Assembly (NCBI RefSeq): GCF_007992715.1
Contig: NZ_BKAU01000006.1
Location: 291,905-355,904, forward strand
Reading direction: 5' to 3'
Length of the DNA: 64,000 bases
Origin: Chitinophaga cymbidii
GTDB lineage: Bacteria; Bacteroidota; Bacteroidia; Chitinophagales; Chitinophagaceae
Shown: piece after piece, positions 8,819-17,282 of the stretch
Layout: every line of letters starts with the position of its first letter
How positions within the stretch are numbered: position 1 is the stretch's first letter
Notes under the pieces: model-generated
The model's database searches: none
Seen by the model: the letters and a program-made list of their open reading frames with translations, nothing else
What the model was told of the DNA's origin: nothing
Program-made: the position numbers and the translations under genes

Positions 8819-10150
8819 TTATTTAACAGGGATGGTGCCTAAAGCCCTTTGTACGTCCAGCTTGCCGGAAAGCACAGCGTAGAGCGCGTTCAGGTAATTG
8901 ACCTGCGTAGTGCGGAGGTCTGTTTCCGCCGTCATCAGGTCCAGGTACGTTTTGATCCCTTCATCGTATTGCAGTTTGATGGTGTTGTACACTTCTTTTG
9001 AAAGCGCCACGTTCTCCCGGGCGGTGACCCAGTCGTTGAGGTTCGCTTTGTAAGTAGCCATGGCCATGGCATATTGTGAGTTCAGCTGGTTCCGGAGGTT
9101 CACCAGGTCCCAGTCGATGCGTTCTTCCATGAGCTGCGACTTCTTAATCTCCTGCACCCGCTTCATACCCTGGAAAATGGGAACGTTCAGCGTCAGCCCG
9201 AACACGGAGCGGGGATAGTCCACATCGAACATCTTCCCGAAACTGTTATTCCGGTAATCCCAGGCGTAATTATAAAAGGCGGAAAGAGAGGGGAGGTAAG
9301 TCCATTTATTATATTGTGTGTTGATGCCCTGCAGCTGGCGCTGGGTTTGCAGCTGCTGGTACTCGATACGTTGACGGTAGTCGAATGCCGCAGCGGTGTC
9401 CAGCACGATCTCGTTTTCCATGGAGGCGTTGTCGAACGTCAGTGTCAGCGGCTCTTCGGGGGCCAGGCCGATCACTTCCTTCATGTAGGCGTATTTGTAT
9501 TTCAGCACTTCAGTGGTGCGTTTCAGGTCTGCCTGTGAATTGGCAAGGGTGATCTGCGCGCGTTTGTAATCGGTTTTGTCCACCAGACCGGTTTCGTACC
9601 GCGCTCTGGCATCGGAAAGCTGTTTGTTGATGCGGGCGATGTTTTCCTGGATGATGGTGAGCTGTTCTTCGCTGGTCAGGATGTCGTAATACGCCTTGCT
9701 GACCTCCACGATCGTATTGATCTTTACGTTCTCTGTATTCTGCGCATTCTGCTTCCTTACATATTTGGCGGCTTTGGATGCCTGCAGGAGCCCCGGGTTG
9801 AGGATTTGCTGATCGGCCTGCAATACGAGCGCGGACACGTTCTTTTGTCCCATCTGGATCACCTGGTCGCCGATCACCGCGGTAGGGATGATGATGTTGT
9901 TGTTATACGTGCCGGTGGCCCCGATCTGCGGGAACCAGCCGGATAATGCGGAGGCAATGTCCCGTTCGCCGATCGCTTCGTCGATCGTTGCCTGTTTTAC
10001 GGCTGATTGGTTACTCAGGGCGAAATCGATGCACTGCTGCAGGCTTGCCTTTGGAGGCAGGCTTGTGGCGGCATGCAGTGAATCCTGTGCCCGTGAAGAA
10101 AACGAAACAGCTAAACATAAGGCAACGAAAAATAAATTCCTGATATTCAT
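8819..10150 (-). CDS. TolC-family outer-membrane efflux channel
   Basis: A 443-residue outer-membrane factor with signal peptide (MNIRNLFFVALCLAVSFSSRAQ). It has the two repeated OEP domains typical of TolC: long helices such as EQLTIIQENIARINKQLSDARARYETGLVDKTDYKRAQITLANSQADLKR in the first half and the matching ARENVALSKEVYNTIKLQYDEGIKTYLDLMTAETDLRTTQVNYLNALYAVL in the second. It provides the exit duct of the tripartite pump. The gene is 15 bases downstream of the TetR gene and 26 bases upstream of the adaptor gene. Confidence 0.95.
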   Translation of the reverse strand: MNIRNLFFVALCLAVSFSSRAQDSLHAATSLPPKASLQQCIDFALSNQSAVKQATIDEAIGERDIASALSGWFPQIGATGTYNNNIIIPTAVIGDQVIQMGQKNVSALVLQADQQILNPGLLQASKAAKYVRKQNAQNTENVKINTIVEVSKAYYDILTSEEQLTIIQENIARINKQLSDARARYETGLVDKTDYKRAQITLANSQADLKRTTEVLKYKYAYMKEVIGLAPEEPLTLTFDNASMENEIVLDTAAAFDYRQRIEYQQLQTQRQLQGINTQYNKWTYLPSLSAFYNYAWDYRNNSFGKMFDVDYPRSVFGLTLNVPIFQGMKRVQEIKKSQLMEERIDWDLVNLRNQLNSQYAMAMATYKANLNDWVTARENVALSKEVYNTIKLQYDEGIKTYLDLMTAETDLRTTQVNYLNALYAVLSGKLDVQRALGTIPVK

Positions 10151-10165
10151 ATAAATTATTCGTTT

Positions 10166-10744
10166 CTATTTTTTTATTCCATCCCAGATGATGCCGACCA
10201 TGTTCTCCAGGTCCTCTTCACTAAACTTGAAATATTGGCTGGTGCCTCTTTTGGCGGTTGCGATAACAGTCCCCAGGAACGCCGCGCTGATGATATTGAT
10301 ATCCAGTTGTTTGATATATCCGTCGCGAATGCCTTCTTTGAGAAAAAGCGATATCTCGTCCTGGAAACAAACCGTTTCATCGGTAAAGATCTCCTTAACA
10401 TAGGGGGAGGAGTAGAATTGTTCAAAGAAGCTCAACACCTGTGGGTATTGAACGTAATATTTCACCAGGTTGATCCAGGTGGTAACAAACCGGTTGTGAT
10501 ATTCGGCGCTTGCGTCATGGTCCCTGAATGTTGCATCCTGTATCTTTTGTTTACTATAACGAAAAAGTTCTACAATGAGTTCGTCTTTGGACGCAAAATA
10601 ATGGTATATGGTACCGGTAGCAACGCCAGCATGCTGGGCGATCTGGCTGATGGGGGTGCCATGAAAACCATAATCGCTGATCAGGCGGAGGGTACTTTCA
10701 AAGATGGCCTGTTTCTTTTCGGCAGATGTTAATTGAACGTTCAT
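10166..10744 (-). CDS. TetR-family transcriptional repressor of the efflux operon
   Basis: A 192-residue TetR regulator. The N-terminal helix-turn-helix is clear (STLRLISDYGFHGTPISQIAQHAGVATGTIYHYFASKDEL), and the C-terminal part is an all-helical ligand/dimer domain. The frame is open to 10804, but ATG 10744 (MNVQLTSAEKKQ) gives the normal distance to the HTH and lies downstream of a plausible promoter. It is the first gene of tetR-tolC-acrA-acrB, an arrangement in which the repressor controls its own transcription and that of the pump; the ligand would be a pump substrate. Confidence 0.92.
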   Translation of the reverse strand: MNVQLTSAEKKQAIFESTLRLISDYGFHGTPISQIAQHAGVATGTIYHYFASKDELIVELFRYSKQKIQDATFRDHDASAEYHNRFVTTWINLVKYYVQYPQVLSFFEQFYSSPYVKEIFTDETVCFQDEISLFLKEGIRDGYIKQLDINIISAAFLGTVIATAKRGTSQYFKFSEEDLENMVGIIWDGIKK

Positions 10745-10765
10745 TCGGCCGCAAAGAGAAGCATT

Positions 10766-10777
10766 ATTTATATAAAT
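10766..10777. promoter_or_regulatory. 12-bp palindrome, possible TetR operator
   Basis: ATTTATATAAAT is a perfect palindrome located between the candidate -7 box and the tetR start codon, where a repressor would block transcription. AT-only palindromes arise easily by chance in AT-rich spacers, so this is a weak call. Confidence 0.3.
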
Positions 10778-10792
10778 TGTGCTGGTTTTCAG

Positions 10793-10800
10793 CAAATTTA
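10793..10800 (-). promoter_or_regulatory. Candidate -7 promoter box for the tetR-efflux operon
   Basis: On the minus strand this reads TAAATTTG, an exact match to the Bacteroidota -7 consensus TAnnTTTG. It lies about 50 bases upstream of the tetR start. No convincing -33 TTTG box was found at the usual 17-23 base spacing. Confidence 0.4.
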
Positions 10801-10946
10801 ACAAAATATTGACAATTAGGTTGACTATTTATGACGGAGGTTGGGAGCGGCTGAAACCATTGTACACCATATTGTAATCAGCGTATACCGATGTTGATTA
10901 CCGCCGGGCTACATTTACGCTGCCGATACAAAAAATCGAACGGACA

Positions 10947-12647
10947 ATGAATCTGACACGAAAACTTTCCACGCTTACCCTTGCTGTTTCCGCAATGCTC
11001 CCTTTTTCAGCTTTTTGCCAGAGAACCTTATATGTGTCACCGGAAGGCTCCGGTAGCCAGTTCACCGCCGGGCATCCGGGGAACCTGGAGCAGGCGGTTG
11101 CCGGGGCCACTAAGGGAACGGTCATCTACCTGAAAGGCGGCATCTACCATCTGCCGAAAACATTGCATATTGAGGGCTTATCAGATATTACCTTCAGCAG
11201 CACTCCAGGAGAGCAGGCCCTGATCTCCGGCGGCAGGCGCATTACCGGATGGACTTCCGCCGGCAATGGTATTTACCAGGCAAAGATCCCCGCCGGTACC
11301 TCGTTCCGGCAGCTCTACGTCAACGGTGAAATGGCCGTAAGGGCCAGGACGCCCAACCGCCAGCACCCACAAGACTATGGGCCGTACAACCGCATCCAGC
11401 GGTTTGATGAACAAAACAAAACGGTGCGGGTCCTGGCTAATGAAGTGCCCCAGGTGAAAAAGCCCCGCGAGGTGGAGCTGGTCATCAACCAGCACTGGTA
11501 CCAAAGCCGCGTCCGGATAGATAATTATACAACGGACAAAGACACCGCCGTGATCACCGTGCAGGAACCCGAGCGCAAGGTGCTTTTCGGCATGACGGGC
11601 AACAAGATGCTCTGGCCGCAAAAACCTTACTACCTCGAAAACGCCCGCGAGTTCCTGGACCAGGAAAACGAATGGTACCTCGACCGTGAAGCGGGTATTC
11701 TATATTACAAGCCGGCGCGGGGTAAAAAGAGCGCGCGGCTGGAAATAGTGGCGCCGGTGCTGGAAACGCTGGTGCAGGTGTCCGGCACGGAGGAAAAACC
11801 CGTGCAGAACATCCTCTTCAAAAACATCCATTTCAGCTACAGCAACTGGCTGATGCCTGATTCCGCGGGCAGTATCCTTACACAGGGCGCACAGCTGAGA
11901 GGGCAGAACATGCCCAACCTCCCGGGTCTGCTGCAGGTGGAATTTGCCCGGAACTTCGAGCTGAACGGCTGCACCGTTCACGCCGCGGGCGCAAATGGCG
12001 TGGTGTTCAGCCGCGGTGTATGGAACAGCCGGCTGGTCCATAATCACATCCACGAGATCAGCGCCAACGCCATCGTCATCGATACCTATAAAAAAGCCAA
12101 TCCCCCGCAAACCCTGCAATGCAGGAACAACCTCGTGGCCCAGAACCTGATCGAACATATCGGCCTCCACTATACGAATGGCATGGGACTGATCGCCAGC
12201 TGTGTAGCCGGACTGGTCATCGAGCATAACGAGATCCGCTACGGGCGCTATACCGGCATGCAGATCGGAAATCATTACGGTGATAAAAGCAGCGGCACGC
12301 AGGACAACCTCATCCGCTACAACAACATCCACCATGTAATGCTGCTGCACGACGACGGCGGCGCCATCTACACGCTCAGCAACCAGAAAGGCACACAGAT
12401 CTATTCCAACTGGATACACGACTATACGAAATGCGGGTGGGCAGACAACTATCCCGTGAACGGCGTGTTCCTCGATAACAACAGCGCTTTCATCACGGTA
12501 AAGGATAACGTATTTACCAACCTCCCCAATGTGGACCATCTGAAAGAGAACAAAGGCACGAAAGTGCACGACAACGTATTTATCAACAACGAAAGCCAGG
12601 ACGAGCACATCAAAAAAAACGCGGGGATCAAAACCTCCGGCCGCTGA
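10947..12647 (+). CDS. Secreted right-handed parallel beta-helix carbohydrate-active protein (GH141-like or polysaccharide-lyase-like)
   Basis: A 566-residue secreted protein with signal peptide (MNLTRKLSTLTLAVSAMLPFSAFCQ). The first 190 residues have the form common in beta-helix glycosidases: LYVSPEGSGSQF, TVIYLKGGIYHLPKTLHI, ALISGGRRITGW and FRQLYVNGEMAVRARTPN. The rest carries the irregular repeats of a right-handed parallel beta-helix (NGCTVHAAGANGVVFSRG, VHNHIHEISANAIVI, VIEHNEIRYGRYTGMQIG). Such folds occur in GH141, GH28-like and PL6/PL9-like enzymes; the N-terminal pattern reminds me most of GH141, but this is from memory. It stands alone, divergent from the efflux operon. Confidence 0.75.
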   Translation: MNLTRKLSTLTLAVSAMLPFSAFCQRTLYVSPEGSGSQFTAGHPGNLEQAVAGATKGTVIYLKGGIYHLPKTLHIEGLSDITFSSTPGEQALISGGRRITGWTSAGNGIYQAKIPAGTSFRQLYVNGEMAVRARTPNRQHPQDYGPYNRIQRFDEQNKTVRVLANEVPQVKKPREVELVINQHWYQSRVRIDNYTTDKDTAVITVQEPERKVLFGMTGNKMLWPQKPYYLENAREFLDQENEWYLDREAGILYYKPARGKKSARLEIVAPVLETLVQVSGTEEKPVQNILFKNIHFSYSNWLMPDSAGSILTQGAQLRGQNMPNLPGLLQVEFARNFELNGCTVHAAGANGVVFSRGVWNSRLVHNHIHEISANAIVIDTYKKANPPQTLQCRNNLVAQNLIEHIGLHYTNGMGLIASCVAGLVIEHNEIRYGRYTGMQIGNHYGDKSSGTQDNLIRYNNIHHVMLLHDDGGAIYTLSNQKGTQIYSNWIHDYTKCGWADNYPVNGVFLDNNSAFITVKDNVFTNLPNVDHLKENKGTKVHDNVFINNESQDEHIKKNAGIKTSGR

Positions 12648-12843
12648 TATTATATTCTGCCTTTGCAGACCGGGTTTGTGTTCCTGAAATATCCACTTCT
12701 GGCGGTTACGCCGTCATGAGCAGGCCGCCATATAATGCCAGCCGGCGAAAAATGAGTTTTTTTTCTCCTGCTGTTGTTATTTTGACGGCTTGTTTCTATA
12801 TTGTAAGGCTTGTAATGCGTGTAAACCATGTCAACTTTTATCA

Positions 12844-13365
12844 ATGTATATTAACAGACGATCAGCGATAAAGCAGCTTTTTATCATTTCCGCCGGAGCG
12901 GCCATCCTGCCTTCTTGTGTCAGCAACGACAAACCGGCCGCCGGGACTTTCAGCCACCTTCCGCTCACCGCGAAAGACGAAGAAACACTGGCGGAGATAT
13001 CCTCCACCATCATTCCTACCACCGATACGCCGGGGGCGAAAGAAGTGGGCGCGCATCTTTTTGCGCTCCGCATGGTGAATGATTGCTATAAAAAAGAAGA
13101 CCGGGAGAGGTTCATAAAAGGGCTTAGGCAGTTTGAGGAGCATGTGAAGGGACAACATAACAAGACCTATGCGCAATGCACTCCCGCGGAAAAAGAGAAA
13201 GTGATCTCGGCCGCACAGCAGGGCGGGGTCGATGATGCCGCCTGGTTCTACAAAACCTTCAAACGCCTGACCATCCAGGCATACACCAGCTCCGAATATT
13301 TCCTCACTAAAGTAGACGTATACAAGCTGGTACCCGGCAAATTCGTCAGCAGCGTGAAAGTATAA
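12844..13365 (+). CDS. Gluconate 2-dehydrogenase subunit 3 family protein (partner of GMC oxidoreductase)
   Basis: A 173-residue exported protein of the gluconate-2-dehydrogenase subunit 3 type, the small subunit that accompanies a GMC flavoprotein dehydrogenase. The chosen ATG at 12844 gives MYINRRSAIKQLFIISAGAAILPSC, a twin-arginine-like signal with a possible lipoprotein Cys; the frame is open about 54 bases further upstream without a sensible N-terminus. The mature part has the family pattern LTAKDEETLAEISSTIIPTTDTPGAKEVG (start), FEEHVKGQHNKTYAQCTPAEKEKVI, and WFYKTFKRLTIQAYTSSEYFLTKV. The GMC gene follows after 17 bases, so the pair is very probably one periplasmic enzyme exported together. 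Confidence 0.88.
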   Translation: MYINRRSAIKQLFIISAGAAILPSCVSNDKPAAGTFSHLPLTAKDEETLAEISSTIIPTTDTPGAKEVGAHLFALRMVNDCYKKEDRERFIKGLRQFEEHVKGQHNKTYAQCTPAEKEKVISAAQQGGVDDAAWFYKTFKRLTIQAYTSSEYFLTKVDVYKLVPGKFVSSVKV

Positions 13366-13382
13366 TTCCACTATAACAAGAT

Positions 13383-15092
13383 ATGAGCAAGACCAACGAT
13401 TCCATCAGTCAGCGCACGTTCGACGCTATTGTGATCGGTTCCGGCATCAGCGGCGGCTGGGCAGCGAAGGAACTGACGGAAAAAGGATTGAAGACACTCG
13501 TGCTGGAGCGCGGCAGGGACGTGCAGCATCTGAAAGATTACCCGACCACCAACATGATGCCCTGGGAATTTGAGCACCGGGGCCAGGTGCCGCTGGAGAT
13601 CACGGACGAAAACCCGGTAGTCAGCCGTTGCTACGCCTTCCGGGAAGACGCCATGCACTTTTTCGTGAAAGATAAAGAACATCCCTATGTACAGGATAAG
13701 CCGTTCGACTGGATACGCGGTTACCAGGTAGGGGGGAAGTCCCTGCTCTGGGCCAGGCAGACACAGCGCTGGAGCGACTTCGATTTTGAAGGCCCCGCCC
13801 GTGACGGCTTTGCCGTAGACTGGCCGATCCGCTATAAAGACCTCGCCCCCTGGTACAGCCACGTGGAGAAATTCGCGGGCATCGCGGGGAATAAAGACGG
13901 GCTGGACATGCTCCCAGACGGCGAGTTCCTGCCCGCACTCGAACTGAACGACGTGGAAAAATATTTCCAGGGCGTAGTCGGCAAGAACTATAAGGACCGG
14001 CACGTTATCTTCGGAAGATGCGCCCACCTTACCGAGCCGCAGCAGATCCACCTGGACCAGGGGAGGGCGCAATGCCAGAACCGCGTGTTATGCCAGCGGG
14101 GCTGCCCCTTCGGCGGATACTTTTCCAGCAACTCTTCCACCTTGCCCTGGGCGGCAAGGACCGGCAACCTCACTTTGCGGCCGGACAGCGTGGCGCAGGA
14201 GATCATTTTTGACGACAAACAGAACAAGGCCACCGGTGTGCGCGTGATAGACGCGAAGACCAAACAGGTGATCGAATATTATGCAAAGGTCATCTTCGTG
14301 AACGCAGGCGCGCTCAATACCAACCTGCTGCTGCTGAACTCCGTTTCCCAACGCTTCCCCGAAGGGATTGGCAACGACAGCGGCGTTCTCGGCAAGTATG
14401 TGGCATTCCATAATTACCGCGCACGTGTATCCGGCAGCTTCAACGATTTCAAGGATGTGTATACGGAAGGAAGACGCCCCAGCAGCGCCTATCTTCCCCG
14501 CTTCAGGAACGTATACCGCCAGGAAACCGGGTTCCTGCGGGGATATGCCGCCGGATTTTCCGCCGGCAGAGGCACACACCGCGATACCAGCGGCTTTGGT
14601 GAAGGGCTGAAAGAGCAGCTGATGAAAAAAGAGCTGGGCGGCTGGCACGTAGGCTCGCACATGATGGGAGAGACCATTCCCAAAGAATCGAACTATGTGC
14701 GGCTGGACAAATCACAGAAAGACGCATGGGGCATGCCGCTGTTGAAGGTGAATATCGATTATGATGATAATGATGAAAAGATGGTCAAAGACTATCATGA
14801 GCAGATGACAGAGATGTTCACCAAAGCAGGCTTCACCGATATTCGTGTAAGCGACAGCAAGCAGGCTCCCGGCCTGGATATCCACGAAATGGGCGGCGCG
14901 CGCATGGGCCACGATCCCAAAACGTCCGTGCTCAACAAATGGAACCAGCTGCATGACTGCCATAACGTGTTTGTAACAGACGGCGCCTGCATGACCTCCA
15001 CATCCACCCAGAACCCGTCACTGACCTATATGGCGTTAACGGCGCGGGCAGTGGATTATGCCGTGGGGCAACTGAAGAAAAACGAACTTTGA
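13383..15092 (+). CDS. GMC-family FAD-dependent oxidoreductase (glucoside/polyol dehydrogenase type)
   Basis: A 569-residue flavoprotein. The FAD-binding Rossmann motif is at the N-terminus (IVIGSGISGGWAAKELTEKGLKTLVLERG). The C-terminal GMC domain ends with HEMGGARMGHDPKTSVLNKWNQLHDCHNVFVTDGACMTSTSTQNPSLTYMALTARA; the His-x-x-Gly...Arg-Met-Gly and the Asn of STQNPSLT are the usual catalytic and FAD-contact elements. A cluster CQNRVLCQRGCPFG near residue 240 resembles the Cys-rich insert of sugar dehydrogenases that house a small iron-sulfur or electron-transfer site. There is no signal peptide of its own, so export probably uses the Tat signal of the small subunit encoded 17 bases upstream. 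Likely role: oxidation of a glycoside or sugar alcohol, possibly at C3; the substrate is not determinable. Confidence 0.92.
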   Translation: MSKTNDSISQRTFDAIVIGSGISGGWAAKELTEKGLKTLVLERGRDVQHLKDYPTTNMMPWEFEHRGQVPLEITDENPVVSRCYAFREDAMHFFVKDKEHPYVQDKPFDWIRGYQVGGKSLLWARQTQRWSDFDFEGPARDGFAVDWPIRYKDLAPWYSHVEKFAGIAGNKDGLDMLPDGEFLPALELNDVEKYFQGVVGKNYKDRHVIFGRCAHLTEPQQIHLDQGRAQCQNRVLCQRGCPFGGYFSSNSSTLPWAARTGNLTLRPDSVAQEIIFDDKQNKATGVRVIDAKTKQVIEYYAKVIFVNAGALNTNLLLLNSVSQRFPEGIGNDSGVLGKYVAFHNYRARVSGSFNDFKDVYTEGRRPSSAYLPRFRNVYRQETGFLRGYAAGFSAGRGTHRDTSGFGEGLKEQLMKKELGGWHVGSHMMGETIPKESNYVRLDKSQKDAWGMPLLKVNIDYDDNDEKMVKDYHEQMTEMFTKAGFTDIRVSDSKQAPGLDIHEMGGARMGHDPKTSVLNKWNQLHDCHNVFVTDGACMTSTSTQNPSLTYMALTARAVDYAVGQLKKNEL

Positions 15093-15101
15093 TCATAAGG
15101 A

Positions 15102-15128
15102 AAGCCGCTCATACAGGGCGGCTTTTTT
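15102..15128 (+). terminator. Rho-independent terminator after the GMC gene
   Basis: Stem AAGCCGC (15102-15108) against GCGGCTT (15118-15124), 9-base loop, then TTTTTT to 15128. It starts 10 bases after the stop codon at 15092. Confidence 0.85.
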
Positions 15129-15178
15129 GTTACTACAGGTAAATAACCTTACCGCGAAAAGAAACAATAACAATACTT

Positions 15179-15904
15179 ATGGGAAACAGGATGTACTTTA
15201 TCGTATTGATCATTTTGATCGTTGCACTTTTCTTGCTGAGGATGTATTTTTTCCCCGGCGACAAATTCCTGTTCGTCGGCGGAGGCATCATTGTATTCTA
15301 TCTCTGGTGTAAAAAGGAGTTTGCCGGCAGCGGCTGGTTTGAAAAGAAGAAACCGGCGGTTGTCAGCAAGGCTGCGCATACCTTCGATCAGTTTACGGAT
15401 GCCGTTGTCGCCGAACCGCTGAGTGTCAGTGAAAAGCAGGGCTTCCTGCAGCTCATGCGGGAGCTGGTGACGCCCGCGCTGCATCCCAAACTGGAGCCCG
15501 TCATCAATCAACTGAAAACTTTTAACGATAGCAACGACGCTTTCGAGCCGCTGTACAGCCTGAGCAATTTTACGGATGATGAGGACATCGCTTTTATTTC
15601 CCTGCTGGACTGGAAATCCGCCATCGAAGACCTGGTATGGCGGATAGAAACTTCCCTCAAACAAAACTACGATACGGTGATCGGCCTGCCTTCCGACACG
15701 CAATGGGAACCCAATGCGTCCGTGTCATACGACAACGTATTCAAAACGTATGACAACACGCTACGGCAGCATGGGTTTCAGTTGGGTTTCATGAATACCG
15801 GTGGAGATGACTATGCATTGCTTGTTTTTAAAACGGATCAGAAGGAAAGGGTAGAGGAGGCCGTAAAGCTAACAGGGTATGGCTATTACGAAATTTCATA
15901 CTGA
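15179..15904 (+). CDS. Membrane-anchored protein of unknown function
   Basis: A 241-residue protein. Two hydrophobic stretches at the N-terminus (about 5-22, MYFIVLIILIVALFLLRMYFF, and about 27-43, FLFVGGGIIVFYLWC) are followed by a soluble, mostly acidic domain with FISLLDWKSAIEDLVWRIE near residue 142 and GFQLGFMNTGGDDYALLVF near residue 202. The soluble part reminds me of the DUF6630 family, an uncertain assignment from memory. It stands alone between the GMC terminator and the lacI gene, so context does not help. Confidence 0.75.
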   Translation: MGNRMYFIVLIILIVALFLLRMYFFPGDKFLFVGGGIIVFYLWCKKEFAGSGWFEKKKPAVVSKAAHTFDQFTDAVVAEPLSVSEKQGFLQLMRELVTPALHPKLEPVINQLKTFNDSNDAFEPLYSLSNFTDDEDIAFISLLDWKSAIEDLVWRIETSLKQNYDTVIGLPSDTQWEPNASVSYDNVFKTYDNTLRQHGFQLGFMNTGGDDYALLVFKTDQKERVEEAVKLTGYGYYEISY

Positions 15905-16019
15905 TCTGCATTTTACTGAAAGCAGCTTATCGCATATGCATTTCCGGTCCGCTTTGCTACAGCAGGCAAATTTTTTCCGGATTTCTGAAAATTTCTCTTC
16001 TTTTTCCAAAAAAGGAAAT

Positions 16020-16027
16020 TATATTTG
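16020..16027 (+). promoter_or_regulatory. Candidate -7 promoter box for lacI
   Basis: TATATTTG matches the Bacteroidota -7 consensus TAnnTTTG exactly. It lies 61 bases upstream of the lacI start, and the operator-like palindrome begins 6 bases after it. No clear -33 box is visible. Confidence 0.5.
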
Positions 16028-16033
16028 TAGAAA

Positions 16034-16047
16034 TGAATACGCATTCA
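16034..16047. promoter_or_regulatory. LacI-type operator, copy 1 (upstream of lacI)
   Basis: TGAATACGCATTCA is a 14-bp palindrome with one mismatched pair. It sits where the transcript of lacI should start, just after a TATATTTG box. It differs by one base from the perfect palindrome upstream of susC at 17117-17130. A central CG pair is typical of LacI-family operators, so negative autoregulation is likely. Confidence 0.7.
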
Positions 16048-16087
16048 TTTTTCATTCCACCCGATTCCCGGTTTAAAAAGGCAAGTC

Positions 16088-17092
16088 TTGAAGCAAAAGA
16101 ATTACACATCACAGGACGTAGCGGAAATAGCAGGCGTATCACAGTCTACTGTTTCGCGGGTATTTGCCGGTAATACGAATGTGTCGGAGAAGAAACGGAA
16201 GAAAATACTGGCAGTGGCCGAGAAGCTGGGTTATAAGCCGAACGCCCACGCCAGAAGCCTTATTACACGCAAGACCATGATGGTGGGGATCATCATGCGC
16301 AACATCCGCAATCCCTTTTATTCCGCCGTGCTGGAGATCTTCCACAACCGGTTATCAGCCCTGGGATATCATCTCATCTTTATCAATTCAGAAAATGAAG
16401 AAATACAGGAGAGCGAAGTAACGCAGCTCCTGGAATACAATATAGAAGGCGTTATCATTACCGATGCGCTGCTGTCTTCTTCCGCCTCACAGAAGTTCAA
16501 ACGCTACGGCATCGCCGTAATCCTGTTCAACCGCTATACGGAGCACCTGGAAAGCAGCGCCGTGTTCTGCGATAACTACCTGGCCGCCAAGCAGATCGCC
16601 ACGTACCTGGTAGAAACCGGTCACCGCTCCTTTGCCTTTATTTCCGGGCCTTCCGACACCTCCACCACGATCGACCGGCTGAAAGGTTTCCGGGAAGTGC
16701 TGGAAGAGCGGTCCATCAGCAACCTGATGATCGAACCGGGCAACTATACGTTTGAAAGCGGCTTCAAAGCCGCGCAGGAGCTGATGACGAGAAACAAAAG
16801 CATCGATTGTATCTTCTGTGGGAACGACATCATCGCGCTCGGCGTGATGGACGCCATCAGAACGATCGGTTTGAAAATACCGGAAGACGTATCCGTAGTG
16901 GGATTCGATAATATCCGCATGTCCGAGTGGCCTTCCTATTCCCTCACCACCTGGGAACAGCCGCTGGAAGAGATGGTAGACAGTACTGTGGAGCTGCTCA
17001 TCGAAGAGATCAATGACAAGACCACCGCATCCCGCATCGTAATGATGAAGGGGCACCTGGTGGTGCGGAATACCGTGCGTTCGAGGAAATAG
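16088..17092 (+). CDS. LacI-family transcriptional regulator of the GH172/SusCD locus
   Basis: A 334-residue LacI-type repressor of normal length. The N-terminal helix-turn-helix is YTSQDVAEIAGVSQSTVSRVFAG, followed by the hinge (GYKPNAHARSLITRK) and a periplasmic-binding-protein-like sensor domain (MMVGIIMRNIRNPFYSAVLEI... to TTWEQPLEEMVDSTVELLI). The start is TTG: no in-frame ATG or GTG gives the complete HTH, and the ATG at 16033 is in another frame. It lies directly upstream of the SusC/SusD cluster and is flanked by two copies of one palindrome, so it most likely represses both itself and that cluster until a sugar released from the glycan binds. Confidence 0.94.
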   Translation: MKQKNYTSQDVAEIAGVSQSTVSRVFAGNTNVSEKKRKKILAVAEKLGYKPNAHARSLITRKTMMVGIIMRNIRNPFYSAVLEIFHNRLSALGYHLIFINSENEEIQESEVTQLLEYNIEGVIITDALLSSSASQKFKRYGIAVILFNRYTEHLESSAVFCDNYLAAKQIATYLVETGHRSFAFISGPSDTSTTIDRLKGFREVLEERSISNLMIEPGNYTFESGFKAAQELMTRNKSIDCIFCGNDIIALGVMDAIRTIGLKIPEDVSVVGFDNIRMSEWPSYSLTTWEQPLEEMVDSTVELLIEEINDKTTASRIVMMKGHLVVRNTVRSRK

Positions 17093-17116
17093 CATTTTTT
17101 TTGCCGTTTTATTTTT

Positions 17117-17130
17117 TGAATACGTATTCA
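17117..17130. promoter_or_regulatory. LacI-type operator, copy 2 (upstream of susC)
   Basis: TGAATACGTATTCA is a perfect 14-bp palindrome between lacI and susC. A TTTG at 17100-17103 followed after 17 bases by TACGTATT (17121-17128) could form a weak -33/-7 promoter inside the operator, so a bound repressor would cover the promoter. Confidence 0.7.
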
Positions 17131-17282
17131 TTTCAGTAATGAAAATGATTATCAGATGATTTTATTATCAACCAGGATCATCAGCCCGACTTAATGAAGC
17201 AATTGTAAGTTCCAAAGACCGTAAACATTCACGTTATCACGAAAAATTCGAACAAACGCCGAACCCTTTAAACCTATTATTT

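Noticed and set aside
12690..12760. GC-rich inverted pieces after the beta-helix gene as a terminator
   Set aside because: Only 4-5 bp can pair and no T-run follows directly; the T-rich stretch further on is not attached to a stem.
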